DNA of 64,000 nucleotides from Naematelia aurantialba (Eukaryota > Basidiomycota > Tremellomycetes > Tremellales > Naemateliaceae): the NCBI GenBank assembly GCA_021527695.1, contig JAKFAO010000009.1, positions 1,240,001 through 1,304,000 on the forward strand. The letters run 5' to 3'. The notes below the pieces were generated by a model. It was given only the letters and a program-made list of their open reading frames with translations. It had not been told where the DNA came from and searched no databases. Position numbers and translations under genes: made by a program. Shown one piece after another: positions 32,936 through 44,792 of this stretch (within the stretch, counting starts at the first letter, position 1; each line of letters begins with the position of its first letter).

Positions 32936-34968
32936 ATGTCAGCGAGAACACCGATCAGCCGTGCTCTGGCGGGCGCTCGGCTATGCCGGACTGTCAGACC
33001 GCTGCCTCTGCCTCGTCTCGGTGAGTCGGTCGAGTACATCTCGGGCGATGGCGAGCCGGCCAAGTGAGAAGGGAACACCAAGCGCTGATGTGAGCAAGTA
33101 GCGTCGCGAGGGTATGCGTCGGCGGCGAAACCTGATCCGCCAAGAAAGACCTCGCTCGCCTCAGCCGCTGCTACCGGATTCGTGGTGGCCGTTGTGTTTG
33201 TGGTGGGCGGTCGGTACATGGCCTCTGCAGAGACTGTGAGTACAGCGGATTCTGGGCTGTTGGTTCCTCCTTGGTCTTTCCCTCGCGTCGGATGCAGCGA
33301 CGTGGTGGCTGTGTTTCAGGGGTGGGGGTGACGCTGCACGCTCGACTGACGCCGACGCTGACGCCGACGGCCGTAGGGCACGGTCCAAGCGGATGGCGCG
33401 CCGGCGCTCACCTTTGTGGACACGTACGGGAAGCCGTGGTATCCCGTGGAGGCGATGGAGCAAGACAACCCCGAGGTGTGTTGCCGTGTTTCTATCGACT
33501 CGTTTCTTCGTTGCACATGGCCACCTCCTATTGTGCAGCTCCATCAGTCGTCTCCCCGCTGCCTCTTGCCCATTTCCTCTCCCCTTTCCTGCCCCCTCGC
33601 CCGTCCTTCGTCACCCCTCGACCGCCGTTGAATCCATCAATTCGCGCCATTATCCACCGGCGTACTCGGCGGACCGGCAACGCTAGTCCAGGGGTGCGAT
33701 CCATGCGCTTCGGGTTTAGTCTCTAGTATATATACGTCTGGCCTCCCTCTGGAATATCTCTGGCATACATCTTGCACACCGGAATACCTCTCGCATGGTC
33801 GAGACTCTGCCACGCTCACACTCTCATTTGCGTATCCAGAACCCTTGCTGACCGTCAGAACCCGATGCGGATCCGCATGGCGACGTGGGTGAAGAACCTG
33901 CAGGACCACATTGTGACTACGCTCGAGTCGCTCGAGGCGTCTGCGCCTCCGAGCGCGACCGAGACGGCGCCGTCGACGACCGGGCCGGCCAAGTTCCTCC
34001 GTGACGCGTGGATACGGCCAAACGCGACTGGCGAGGGGTCGTCGTGCGTGCTGGCGGGGGGGCGGGTGTTCGAGAAGGCGGGCGTCAACGTGTCGATCGT
34101 GCAGGGGATGATGCCGCCGGCCGCGCAGGCGCAGATGCGCGCCGACCACGCGTCGCTCCCGCTCCCCGAGGACCGCACCGAGGCACTGCCCTACTACGCC
34201 ACGGGGCTGTCCATCGTCATCCACCCGCGCAACCCGCACGTCCCCACCGTGCACCTCAACTACCGCTACTTTGAGCTCGCGGACAAGGACGACCCCACAC
34301 ACGCCGTCGCGTGGTGGTTCGGCGGCGGCTCCGACCTCACCCCGTCCTACCTCGTCGAAGCGGACGCAGTCCACTTCCACAAGACACATAAAGCCGCCGC
34401 CGACGCACACCACCCCCAGTACTGGCCCGCATTCAAAGAGTGGTGCGACAAGTACTTTTACATCCCGCACCGCGGCGAAGCGCGCGGAGTCGGCGGCTTC
34501 TTCTTCGACGACCTCACCACCACGTCCCAGGTCCACGCAAACACCCAGCCGAACAGAGAACAGATCTTCGACTTCATCAAAGACATGGGCGCCGCCTTCC
34601 TCCCGGCATACGTGCCCATCGTCGTGCGGAACAAGGACAAACCATGGACAGACCAGCAGAGGAGGTGGCAGCTGCTCCGCAGAGGCCGATACGTAGAGTT
34701 CAATCTCCTCTATGACAGAGGCACCAAGTTTGGCCTCAATATTCCCGGCGCCAGAGTGGAGAGTATCCTCATGAGGTGAGCATAAACCCCGCTTCATACA
34801 CGACTACAAAGGTCGTTCTCCACCACCAAAGACGCCGCTGACAGCATCAGTCTACCGGAAACAGTACGATGGGAGTACTGCACAGAAATGGGACAGGATG
34901 AGGCTTCGGAAGAAGCAAAGCTCCTCAAAGTCCTCAAAACGCCCAAAGACTGGGCGGCACAGGCATAG
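32936..34968 (+). CDS. HEM13: Coproporphyrinogen III oxidase
   Basis: The catalytic body is unmistakable: FVDTYGKPWYPVEAME, then WVKNLQDHIV, VFEKAGVNVSIVQG, VPTVHLNYRYFEL, AWWFGGGSDLTPSYLV, HRGEARGVGGFFFDDL, RGRYVEFNLLYDRGTKFGL. A last exon begins LPETVRWEY and the stop is at 34968. It oxidises coproporphyrinogen III to protoporphyrinogen IX with O2 in heme synthesis. The first exons encode an Arg-rich leader (MSARTPISRALAGARLCRTV), then after splicing a hydrophobic span (ATGFVVAVVFVVGG). This looks like a bipartite mitochondrial presequence and suggests the intermembrane space, unlike the cytosolic enzyme of budding yeast. Intron 33476-33858 is long (383 nt). A GC-rich antisense frame over this gene is a shadow. 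Confidence 0.94.
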
Positions 34969-35172
34969 GAGGAACTAGCATAAGGCAGGACGATATCCGA
35001 GGTAAAGAAAATGAATTCATAGATATCCAGCATGTACATCTCCTCATATGCATCTCAACTCCTTGTCTCTTCCGCACCAAGTGATACTATCTATGATTCA
35101 ACTGGCACCCGCTGAAGCTCGGTAAATTACAACACGCCACCCTTATCTACTCGCTAGGTTAGGGCCACAGAA
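34969..35172. other. Convergent intergenic HEM13/SMC4
   Basis: These 204 bp should hold both 3'UTRs. Nothing else is seen. Confidence 0.5.
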
Positions 35173-38100
35173 CTACGCAGACACGATGCTCGGGGTACTG
35201 GGTATAGGAGTCTTGGCCGGTGTCATTCCAACCGCTTTTCTCGGTGTAACCGCTGATGGTCGACCCTTCTCCGGACTGGTCAATGGACGGCGAGGGCGGG
35301 GGACAGCCTGGGTTCGCAAGTCCTTGTTATCAATGGCAATCGACTTGGTGCACTGGACAAGGTTTTAGCGCCATTCAGCTCGAGGCCCTCAGACTTACAT
35401 TCGAGGTCTTGTAAATCCCGACAAGACGGTGCGCCAATTCAAACATGTCATTTCGCAACGAGATGACGATGCTACGCTGTATTAGACCCCAATCAAAACA
35501 TGCAGAAATCAACGTACAATTGCGCAGCTTGGGTCTTGGATTGGATGTAGTTGGCCACGATGGATACGTTCTTGAAGTCAAGTGCGGCATCAATTTCGTC
35601 CATAAAGTACAGCGGAGTGGGTTTGAAGACGTGCAGCGCAAACACTAGAGCCAAAGACGCGAGCGTCTAAATTCGAGGTCAGCAAATTCACCATCGAGGC
35701 TAAGAGCCGCACCTTTTCGCCACCAGACAGGTTGGCAATGGCCCGCCAGCTCTTCTTAGGAGGCATGATACTCAGCACGACACCTGAGATTATCAGAGAT
35801 GCCCACTGAGCTGCGTTGCGGAGCCGTACCTTCTGAGAATGGGTCCATAGAGTCGATGAGCTCGATCTCCGCGTTTCCGCCCATGGTGATCATCTGTGAA
35901 CGTCAACGAGGTGGCCACTCGGTATGGTAAACTCACCTGGTACATCTCCTTGAGCTTGGCAGATATCGCCGAAAACCCGGCCATGAACTCTTCCAGGCGA
36001 ACCTTGCGTAGATCATCGTACCTCTTCTTGGCATTGTCACGTCGCGTCGTGACACTCTCCATGTCCTTGGCACGGTCGAGGAATTCGGCCTCGCGCTTCC
36101 GATATTCGACAAGGACATTCAGGTTGGGTTTCGCTTTGCCAATCTCCTCTGCGGGCGATCAAGTCAGGACAGCCCAGTAAAGTTCGAACACCTCCGCCAC
36201 AGCTCACCTTCAAGTTGTGTGATCTCAGCGTTCAGTATCTCCTTGTCGACGGATTGAAGCTCATCCGCAGAATATTCCACTAGCTCCAAAGCTTCTGCTT
36301 TGCGTTTCTTACTGGGACCAGCATGCTCCTCTTCATCGAGGTTTTCATCTTCACCAGCGAGCTCTTGGGAGCCTTCTCCACTCTGTGCGGCAGGTTTTCT
36401 TCCTTCGGTCTCCTCCTCTTCCTCCTCTTCATCGTTCTCGCTAGAATCTTGTGAGACACCTAGCTACCAAACGAACAACGACTCACTCAACGTAAGCGAG
36501 CTCAAGCTCGTCGTGCCTCTTTCGCCAATGCTTAAGCTTGTCCTTCGAATCTTTTTGTATCCGCTGATTATCTTCAATCTTCTGCTTGATGTCCATCTAC
36601 ACTTCGTAAGTTGTGATCATGGGCTACAGCCATTCCACTTGCCTCCAAAGCACGGAAAGCATTGATATCTGCAAGCTTCTCGTCCAATTCCGCCTTACTC
36701 TGCCCTAAAGCCTCCTGCACATCCGTCGAAGCGTCCATGGCTTCTTGGACCTTCTCCCTTATCGCCGCCAAATCGGATGAGCATGCATCCAAATCAGCTT
36801 GCACGACTGCAAGCTCCGCATCCACTTCTGCAAGGTTGGCCTGGTGCTTTTCAATGGCCTTCGCGAGCTTCTCAGCATCACGCTCGGCTTTGGCTTGTCC
36901 GACTTCGGCTTTGGTGATGCTTTCGTTGGCCAAGTCCAACAGACCCTTGGTAGTGGTAACTTTGGATTGAATTGCCCTCAGCTTGACGCCCCCGACTTCC
37001 AGAATTTTGTTCTGAAGCTCTTTGATTTGTTCGGAGATCGCAGACGACTGCTGACGAAGCTTATCGGTCTCCTTGGTCAAACTGGCAATCTCGGCATCGA
37101 GTGCTTTGATTCTTTTCTCATCTGCGACATCTGGCTTACTCGATGCTCTTTCACAATGTCAGCATGGTAATCAATGGCAACACGGAGTGCACTGACTGCA
37201 GTTCAGCCAGACGTTTCTCCGCTTCCGCAATCCGCTTCGACGCCGTCTGCACGTCTAGCTCAATCTTCTCCATGGAGATCTCAATTTCCGGCAATCTCTT
37301 TCGCAAACTCGCAGCTTCAGCTTCAACTGCCTTCCTTTCGAGCTGGAATGCAGCGAGCTCCTCCTCGGCCATGCCAGTCTCCTGCTCGTATCTAGCCACG
37401 ACCTCCGGCGCCACTTTGTCAGCTGCAAGCCTAGAACTCATTCCCCCTCTTGAGACCCTGGTGCCGCCGCCGGACATTGTACCACTCGGATCAATGAGTT
37501 GGCCAGCAAGGGTAACCACTCGCCATCGCTTCTTGCCGTATCCTATCCGTTGAGCCTGAGCCAGATCGTCTGCGACGAGAGTGTTGAAGACTCCTTTATA
37601 GAATGCTGGGGCAAATCGGGGATCTTTTGTCTTTATCAGGTCAAATAGTCGAGGAACATTCTCCGGCGTTTCGATAGGACCGAGATCGCGCGGTGGAAGC
37701 TTTTCAAGTACCATGAAAGATGCTCGACCAATGTTGCCCTTGCGAAGATGCTCAATGCATGCTTGACCTTGCTCGACGGTGTCGACGACCAGATTATTGA
37801 GCGCTAAGCAAGCGGTCGTGACAGCGACGTCATATTTGTCGTCGATGATGCCGAGATCACCTAGACGCCCCTAGACATGTCCATTAGCTCGTTCCTCCCT
37901 ATCGATGAATCAACTCACATGAAAGCCCTTAATCCGACCCTGGCCTTTGAGCTTGTTCAGCGCAGACAGGACGGCATTCTCTGACTTGTCGGCAGCCAAT
38001 GATGACTTCGCCTCATCTGCCTTGGTTCTTGAGGAGGAAACCTTCTTTCGCAATTGTTCTGCAGTCGCAAGCATTGTCTGAGATGCTCAGCAAGCTGCCG

Positions 38101-40810
38101 GACTCGATACAACTTACTTGAAGCTTAGCCTCCGCGGCTGTCAGCTGTGTCTTCACCTTGACAGCCTCCTTCTTGAGGCCTTCGTATTCAGCCTGCTTGC
38201 TCCCGTCGCCGTCGCGTAGAGTCTGCAGAGCCGTCTTTGCTTCCGCCAGAGAAGCTTGAGCGCCAATGGCTTTCGCGGCTAGTAAGTCGCGCTCGGATGT
38301 TGCGACGTCAATAGCGGATTGCTTTTCGGAAATCTTTGCTGTCCACGGCTCCAATTCACGTTGCTTGGCTTCGATTTTGGTGGTGAACTCATCGGTTTTA
38401 TCTGTAATGAAGCATCAGCTGAGGACCGAAAATTCAACGTTGCTCTGACCTCTTAAGGAGTCCCGGATTTCCTCCAGCTCAGCTTCTTCCGTAACAAGCT
38501 TTTCCTCCAGTTTGGCCAGCTTGGCTCGATTGGTTTCCAGCTCAGCTGCATGATTCTCGATAGCTACCAGAGCTTCCGAACGAGCGTGTCCATCCTGTAT
38601 CAGGTTAGTCTCGGGGATGGTCAAAGAGAAAACTCCAATTACATCTTGGAGCGACTTTTTGGATTTCTTCTGCTTCGTTGACAAATGCTTCTTCTTCTCC
38701 TGGAGTCCGACTTCCTCCTTTTCGTATTTCTTGGAGTCCTTGACCAGGGCATCGGTCAAATGCTTCACCTCCTATATGTATCGATTAGCTACAGAGAGCA
38801 GCACAGGCAGGAAACTTGACGAACGTCGAATGCTGCGAGTTTCTCGTCGTAACCCTTCTGCAACTCGTCAATCTCGGCTAATTGGCCTGCATTTCGTTCT
38901 TGTTCCTCTACAAGCTCGGCCGTCAGGTTTTCCTCCAGAAGTTAGCTTGCGCCCCAGAGCACTAGTCATCGAACTTACGATGGCTTTCGTGGTGATCTCA
39001 AGGTTGTTTTGCAAAGTGAACATATGGTATTGCCACAGAAGACTCTTCTTCCGAGTCAGTTCATTGGTGTCCCGTAAGAAGTCTTCGGCTTCCCGCTTCT
39101 TCTCCTGCAGAATATGATCAGTGGCGTCCTACAAAAGTAAGATGGCATGGTGACCCACCTCCAGTGCAGCCTTCTCTCGCTCGACAACTCGTAATCGGTT
39201 CATCTTCTCCCCTCGGGCATCATTCAACACTTCGACCTCTTGAGATGCTTCCTCGATGGGTTGTTTATACTTTGTTGTCCCAATGATATCTTCCAGATAT
39301 TCAAGGAGGCCGTCTTCATGCTCGTTCTGTGCTTTTGCTTTCATTTGAGCTATCGATTCTACTTCGCCCTGTTATCCGTCAGCACCCGAAACATTCTGTA
39401 GGAAGTGAAACAGACCTGGAGAATGAGAAAGCGGTTGTGATCGAGATCGATCCCCTTGCCTTTGAGTAGTGTGGTGACCTCTGTGAAGGAAGAGGTACGG
39501 TCGTTGATGGTATACTTTGACGAGTTGTTGCGATATGCTGTGCGGGTCACGACGAGCTGAGAGTTCGGTACCAGTAAAAAGTTATCCACTCCTGGCTATA
39601 CGAGGGTGAACGGATATTCCCTAGTGCAGGCGACTGTACTAACCAAATCGGTGATTTCCCTGAACCAGACTTCGACCGAACAACTCTCCAAGCCTTCCTT
39701 CCCGGCTGAGTTGTGAATTAACTCGCTGAGCTTGCCCTGTCGCATCTTGCTCGCCCGGTAACCAAACACGAAGAGGAGCGCATCGATGGTGTTACTCTTG
39801 CCACTGCCGTTGGGACCGACGATGGCGCTGAACGATTTGTGGAATGGTCCAATTTCCTGCCGTCCAGCGTACGATTTGAAATTTACCAACACCAGCTTGT
39901 GGATAGTCAGGCGAGGTTTTGGACCAGCCGGCAGGGGAGGGGGAATGGAAGAAGAGGCGGAGGGGAGAGGTAGGGATTCACTGGGTAGCTGTGCAGCCAC
40001 CGGCGGTGTTGGTGACTGAGTGATCGCGATTTTCGGAGGAGATTCCAGCCGGACAGTCTCGTCGGCTTCTTCAGCTTCGTCCTCGCTCTCCGCTTCCTCC
40101 TCTTCGAGATCCAGAGCGGAGCGTTCGGCAGAAGGTGAAGCCGTCCGAAGGTCGAGTTCTGGAGGTGGTGTAGGGAGATGAGACTCGCTGCTGGCGATAG
40201 ATGTGTGCTTAGATATTTGCGTGGTGGCCAAATCCTCATCCTCCCCGGAGGCCTCTTCGTCCTTCACAGGAGGAATTCTAGGTCGCAACGTCTCTTCGTC
40301 TTCGCTTTCCGACTCAACAACCTTCCTTCTCCCGCCGGCAGCTTTCTTCCCGAGCGCTATCTTCGCAGGAATCTTCTTTGGGGCTGACTTGCGGCCCTTG
40401 ACCACCAAGTCGTCTTCTTCCTCCATAGCCTCGCTCGCAGAGGGCTGTTTGGTCCGCGACGACGCCTTTCCTTTCGTTGCAACTCTCGGCAGGTCGTCCT
40501 TTTCCTCAGCATCATCCAACGGGTCGTCGGATTCCTCTCCGACAGACTGCGCTCGGGACATCCGAGACTTCGCACCACGCCTAGAAGTAGTGGTAGTGGC
40601 GGCCTTGCCTCTCCCTGTGGTCCCCGTAGTTCTCCGTGCCGCAGGCTTTACCGGCGCTTCTTCCTCCTCTTCCTCGACTGATTTCTCGCCATCATCTGAA
40701 AGCGGAGGCGACGGGACCGGCTGCTTGCGAGACCTCGATGTGCGATTGGACGGCACTGCCGAAGCTGTAGATGCTCCAGACACCACACGCGTCGTTCGTC
40801 TAGGCGGCAT
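35173..40810 (-). CDS. SMC4: SMC4, condensin ATPase subunit
   Basis: The protein is about 1,550 residues. It starts MPPRRTTRVVSGASTAS (40810) with a long acidic, Ser-rich extension of about 280 residues. The head follows (LVLVNFKSYAGRQEIGPF; Walker A in GPNGSGKSNTIDALLFVFGY; RASKMRQGKLSELIHNS), then two long coiled coils around a hinge (about 37150-37900). The signature motif is in NLSGGEK and Walker B in PLYFMDEIDAALDFKN. The C-terminus was resolved by splicing the intron after YKTSN to CTKSIAIDNKDL, with a basic tail and stop at 35173. The RASKMRQ wording and N-terminal extension point to SMC4 rather than other SMCs. It pairs with SMC2 in condensin for mitotic chromosome compaction. It is divergent from RIB3. 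Confidence 0.95.
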
Positions 40811-41144
40811 ATCGACTGGTGGATAGAAGTGAAAGCATGAGCAAGGAATGGAGGTTGTTGACTTTGGCAGCGGTTCAGGCACGAGACGCGTCTCGATGAA
40901 CGAGTGTGACGTGGCATTTCTGAAACCATTGGCTAAGCTTTGCGCCATGCTCAGGCACCATTCTGTGACGTGCTTATCAATGCTTCTCATTGCTGACTCG
41001 CAACGGTGTTTTGTGGAAAAAAAACCAAGCGGCCACCTCGGTCGAGGGTATGCTATAGATTTCATTGTCAAGCACATATAACAAGTCTCGTTCCCGATAG
41101 CCACCCATCCACTCATCTGGAGATAGTTTCAATTCAGTCGAAAC
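40811..41144. promoter_or_regulatory. Divergent promoter, SMC4/RIB3
   Basis: These 334 bp lie between opposing ATGs. Apart from a short A-rich run near 41018-41025, no clear element was recognised. Confidence 0.55.
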
Positions 41145-42099
41145 ATGTCCGCGCCCGTCCGCCAGGCAGTGTCCCCACCTCTGACACCGCCTCAACCTTT
41201 TCAGTTCGACACGGTCGAATCAGCAGTAGCAGCCGTCGCTGCTGGGGAGTTTGTGATTGTCATGGACGACGAGTCGAGAGAGAACGAAGGCGATGTGGTT
41301 TGTGCCGCGAGCAAGATCACCACAGAAGGGATGGCATGGATGGTGAAATATACCTCGTACGTCCGCAATCCGGTCTTGCCCGCCTTGTAGCCTCCGTTCC
41401 TGTCCTGTCTGTCCTGATCTCGTCTCTTGAGTCTCCGACACGGCCATCCTATCATCCTACTCGGCTCAATGGGTAGTCTTCCTGACAATTACTCTCAGAG
41501 GCTTCGTGTGCTGCTCTGTTACCCCTTCTCGATTATCCCGCCTGCAACTTCCACCTCTCTTACCTCCTTCCGGTATTTCACAGGATCCCAAAGGGACGGC
41601 ATACCACCTCACAGTCGACTCCAATTCTTCCCGACATAACGTTACCACGGGCATTTCAGCGCATGACCGAGCATATACATCACGCCTCTTAGCGGACGAA
41701 ACTGCCGATGAAGGTGACTTTACACGGCCAGGGCACTTGGTGACGCTACGGTACACACCAGGCGGCACGCGGGTCAGGAAGGGACACACCGAGGCAGCTG
41801 TTGGTGAGTACTTCACACCAACTTCACAACAGCTCCGCGTAGTGTCGTTGCTGATCGTTACAGATCTGTGTTATCTTGCCGACCTGCCTCCAGCAGGCCT
41901 GCTATGCGAGATGACGCATCCAACAGACCCACAGGGTGGCATGGCGCGCCGCGACGATTGTTGGCGGATAGCGAAGGACTGGGGGATCAGAATCATCAGT
42001 GTGGAGGCTCTGGCCCAGTACGTTACAGAGCATGGAGATGGGCTTGTTCCTCCTCGGGAAACTGGGGTGGGCAAGGGCCTGTTGAACGGCTCCGCATAA
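41145..42099 (+). CDS. RIB3: 3,4-dihydroxy-2-butanone-4-phosphate synthase
   Basis: Three exons give a protein of about 250 residues from [18 protein letters not shown] to …[10 protein letters not shown]. Motifs in order: [24 protein letters not shown] with the acidic metal/substrate loop split over two quotes ([10 protein letters not shown]), TSGFVCCS (exon junction), [29 protein letters not shown] and [10 protein letters not shown], carrying the conserved His and Glu residues. The enzyme turns ribulose 5-phosphate into formate and the four-carbon unit for riboflavin. The loop normally reads DDEDRENEGD; here the fourth position is Ser. Length is slightly above the usual 200-230 residues because of a short N-terminal extension and a small insert after the C-C pair. 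It is divergent from SMC4. Confidence 0.93.
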
Positions 42100-42796
42100 T
42101 GCATCATTCGCATACTGCGTCATACCATGAGCGTTCCCGGGGCATTGGCATCCAGAGCAGTGTTCTTGCAACTTGAATGTTGGTACTGCCATTATCTTGA
42201 AACATAGGTCCATATCTGCTAAACGAACACACTAAAGCGGGCCACACATGTTCTAGAGAGCCGTAATATCAGACGCCAAGAGAGTCTCAAAACAGTCCCC
42301 GAGTCACCATGTGAAACAGCAATATATCGTGCGGTGAGGTGTACCTGCTGATCAAAACTCGTAGGAGGACCGCGCCACCAGTTGCCGCCAAACCCAATGG
42401 AGAGAGTGGCGAAAAGAACGACTCCGTGACTGATCACTTTGCGACAGAATGGTCATTCGATGGATGCGTCCGCTCCCCGTCGTGCTCATCATCCATCCAA
42501 TCTGGAACTCTCAGCATCCAGTCTCCCCATCCTTCTCTTGAAGGGCAGACGAGCTGTGCAAGTCATCGGCCCATTCTGGCGTCCGTGACTACCCAGACCG
42601 ACAATGTACAGAAGCAAGATGTCAACACGTAAGCTCGTTGCACGCTGGATATCCAAAAATCTCGACCATCTATTGGGCGACCGGTAATTTCACGTGTGCA
42701 CCCCCGTAGCTAGAGGAGCCAGCGAGCTCATCACATATAGGGTGCTGTCTGTGCGCCAAAGGCTAACATTATCGTGAACAGTGCTTCTCCAAAAGC
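42100..42796. other. Convergent intergenic RIB3 / F-box-like gene
   Basis: About 700 bp are without a supported gene. Minus-strand frames at 42219-42437 and 42690-42917 are open, but the second is better explained as read-through past the F-box gene's last exon. Confidence 0.35.
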
Positions 42797-44593
42797 CTAC
42801 CAGGGTGGCCACTTGTGCGTCGGTGTATTTCGGATCTCTGCGCAGCTGAATCGTGTCGCGCCTGGAGTTGTCGCCTCGGGGCAGGTAAGCGTCGCGCTGG
42901 CAACTCAGAGAGAACACTTACGCCTCGCCCTGAAGTGCAGGGTGTAGGTATCCGTCTCTGTTCCCGTTTCGCACTCTTCGTTCCCGCTTCTGCGTGTGCT
43001 TTCGCTTCCGCTCTTGCCTTTACTTCCGCCTTTGTCCTTGTCCTGACTGTCCGTGTGTTGATCCATAATCACCCAACCAAACGGTGTGGTCAGGCTGCTG
43101 GTGTATGGGTTGTAGGGAAAGAGGCTCTCAGGACACTCGTGAATCGTCGTGGGCAGGCCTCGAGTCCACGTTCCGCGGCTACTCAATCCCGCCAGAGTGG
43201 CGTACGCTGCACTGGGAAATAATCCAGGAAGAAGCGTCAGGTGCAAATGCGACACGTATTTGGATACGGGGCAGTGGTCCCGAGACTGCAGAGATACCGT
43301 TGTCAGGACCTGCGGTTCGGAAATATGCACGCTGATGGGGCGGCCGAGGTCCTCCAACAGGCTGCAGATCAGTTCCTGCCATTCTGGTAGCACCTCGTTG
43401 TATTCGCAGGGCAGGGTCAGCTCCTGGCATCGCGTGGACCCAAGCCAGGAGTGCCACCGTCGTAAGGTCGTTCTTTTTCTGTGCAGTTCTAGCCCCTGAT
43501 TCAAATATCAGCCGAAGTGAATCAAATATCAGCCCCGTCGGCAGCCCGATCACAAGGACCCATGGACACTGGACGTGTGTGTACTTACGCTGGGCTTGGC
43601 CCAAGGCAGCCAGCCGCTCACAAAGTCATCGCTCAGTTTGACAGTCTCGACACTGGGCATGGGTGGCGGAGGGGGCTCCAGCTGCCCCCTCTGCCGGATA
43701 TAGACGCTGCGCACCTCGTTCGCCCGGTGGACTGAGAGCTCGGCGAGCGGCCCGGGCTCCCTCTTAGTGTTGAGAGGGTCGTCCGGGGCATTGACGATAA
43801 TCACATTTTCAAGCGAGACGTCATCCAGGTCGTCAATATAGTTGGTGGGAAGGGAGGCGATACTGGGAATTTTGATGAGACACGGAGGGGGATCCGCATC
43901 GAACGGCCCAAAGTGGGCGTACTCGTATGCCGGACCCTCACGATCTTCAGGGTGAAGAACGTACAGTTTGAGGGGACAGAGAGACGGGATGTGGCCGAAC
44001 GGCAAGACCGCTGTCTACCTCTTCTCTTGCTGAGGGTGGCGTTGTGACCTTGCCACTGATATACTGTATGTGGTGATTCGGTGGCGTTGTACAGTGACCT
44101 TGCACGAGAAGACTGAACAGACAGGCTGAGTTTCAACTGACTACTCAAGCCTCAGGCGCATCCTTTCAAGTATCGACGACACCATCCTGCTTTGAAAGGA
44201 GCGTCGCCTAACGCTCTATTCCAAGGACATTCCAGGAAGGATGCGATCAAGGTGGTGAGAGCAGAGCCCACTAGCACCGCACCCTGCACCATCTTTCGTG
44301 TCTCTCAGACGGTACGACCCAGACTCTGACGTTCACATAGTACATTGGACGCACCGAAAAGCACAGCCTTCCTGATGTTGCTGTAGCGTGGCCTGCCGGT
44401 CTACAGAAGCGACTGTTGCACAGCCAAGCGTATGTTTACGCATCATGCGCCACCACTCATGGCGATAGATTGCGTTGCATGTTGCGTGGAGGGTCTCGAA
44501 AGAAGGCAAATACGTCGCGAGACTCGCCAGTATCACAGTGTAGAGCAAGATCCATTCGGCAATAAAGTAAAGAGTAACTTGATGAGGCTCCAT
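42797..44593 (-). CDS. F-box-like hypothetical protein
   Basis: I rebuilt this from five exons. The first (MEPHQVTLYFIAEWIL, then ASLATYLPSFETLHATC) reads like an F-box. Intron 44393-44439 leads to RPMYYVNVRVWVVPSERHE, the 'arPLlY..V.v' wording that usually follows an F-box. Intron 44015-44282 leads to TAVLPFGHIPSLCPLKLYVL and a long region with Leu-rich strands (IDDLDDVSLENVIIVNAPDD; SVETVKLSDDF). A further exon starts about 43500 with LELHRKRTTLRRWHSW. A 60-nt intron near 42863-42922 leads to a short last exon with stop at 42797. It is probably an SCF substrate adaptor; the target is unknown. Splice choices in the last third are the weakest part. Confidence 0.6.
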
Positions 44594-44792
44594 TGGACCT
44601 AGAAATGGACGGTGCAGCGCCCTGTACAAGCAAACGTCAAACGCAGGACCCGCTGCCCCCTCTCCCTCTCCCTCTTGGAACACCTCCCCTCCTCCTTCAG
44701 CATGCCCGCCTCAGCCGCTCTCCTCTGCTCTCGTCCGCTACACTACAGCTCTTCTTCCGGCACTTCTCCCACTACACCAATCATTAGTCCAC

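Noticed and set aside
33637..34797. 386-codon minus-strand open frame over HEM13
   Set aside because: It is an antisense shadow of GC-rich HEM13 codons. The plus strand encodes an unmistakable coproporphyrinogen oxidase.
40811..41116. N-terminal extension of SMC4 upstream of the ATG at 40810
   Set aside because: The frame is open, but MPPRRTTR at 40810 is a natural start and the upstream part would overlap the RIB3 promoter with non-conserved sequence.
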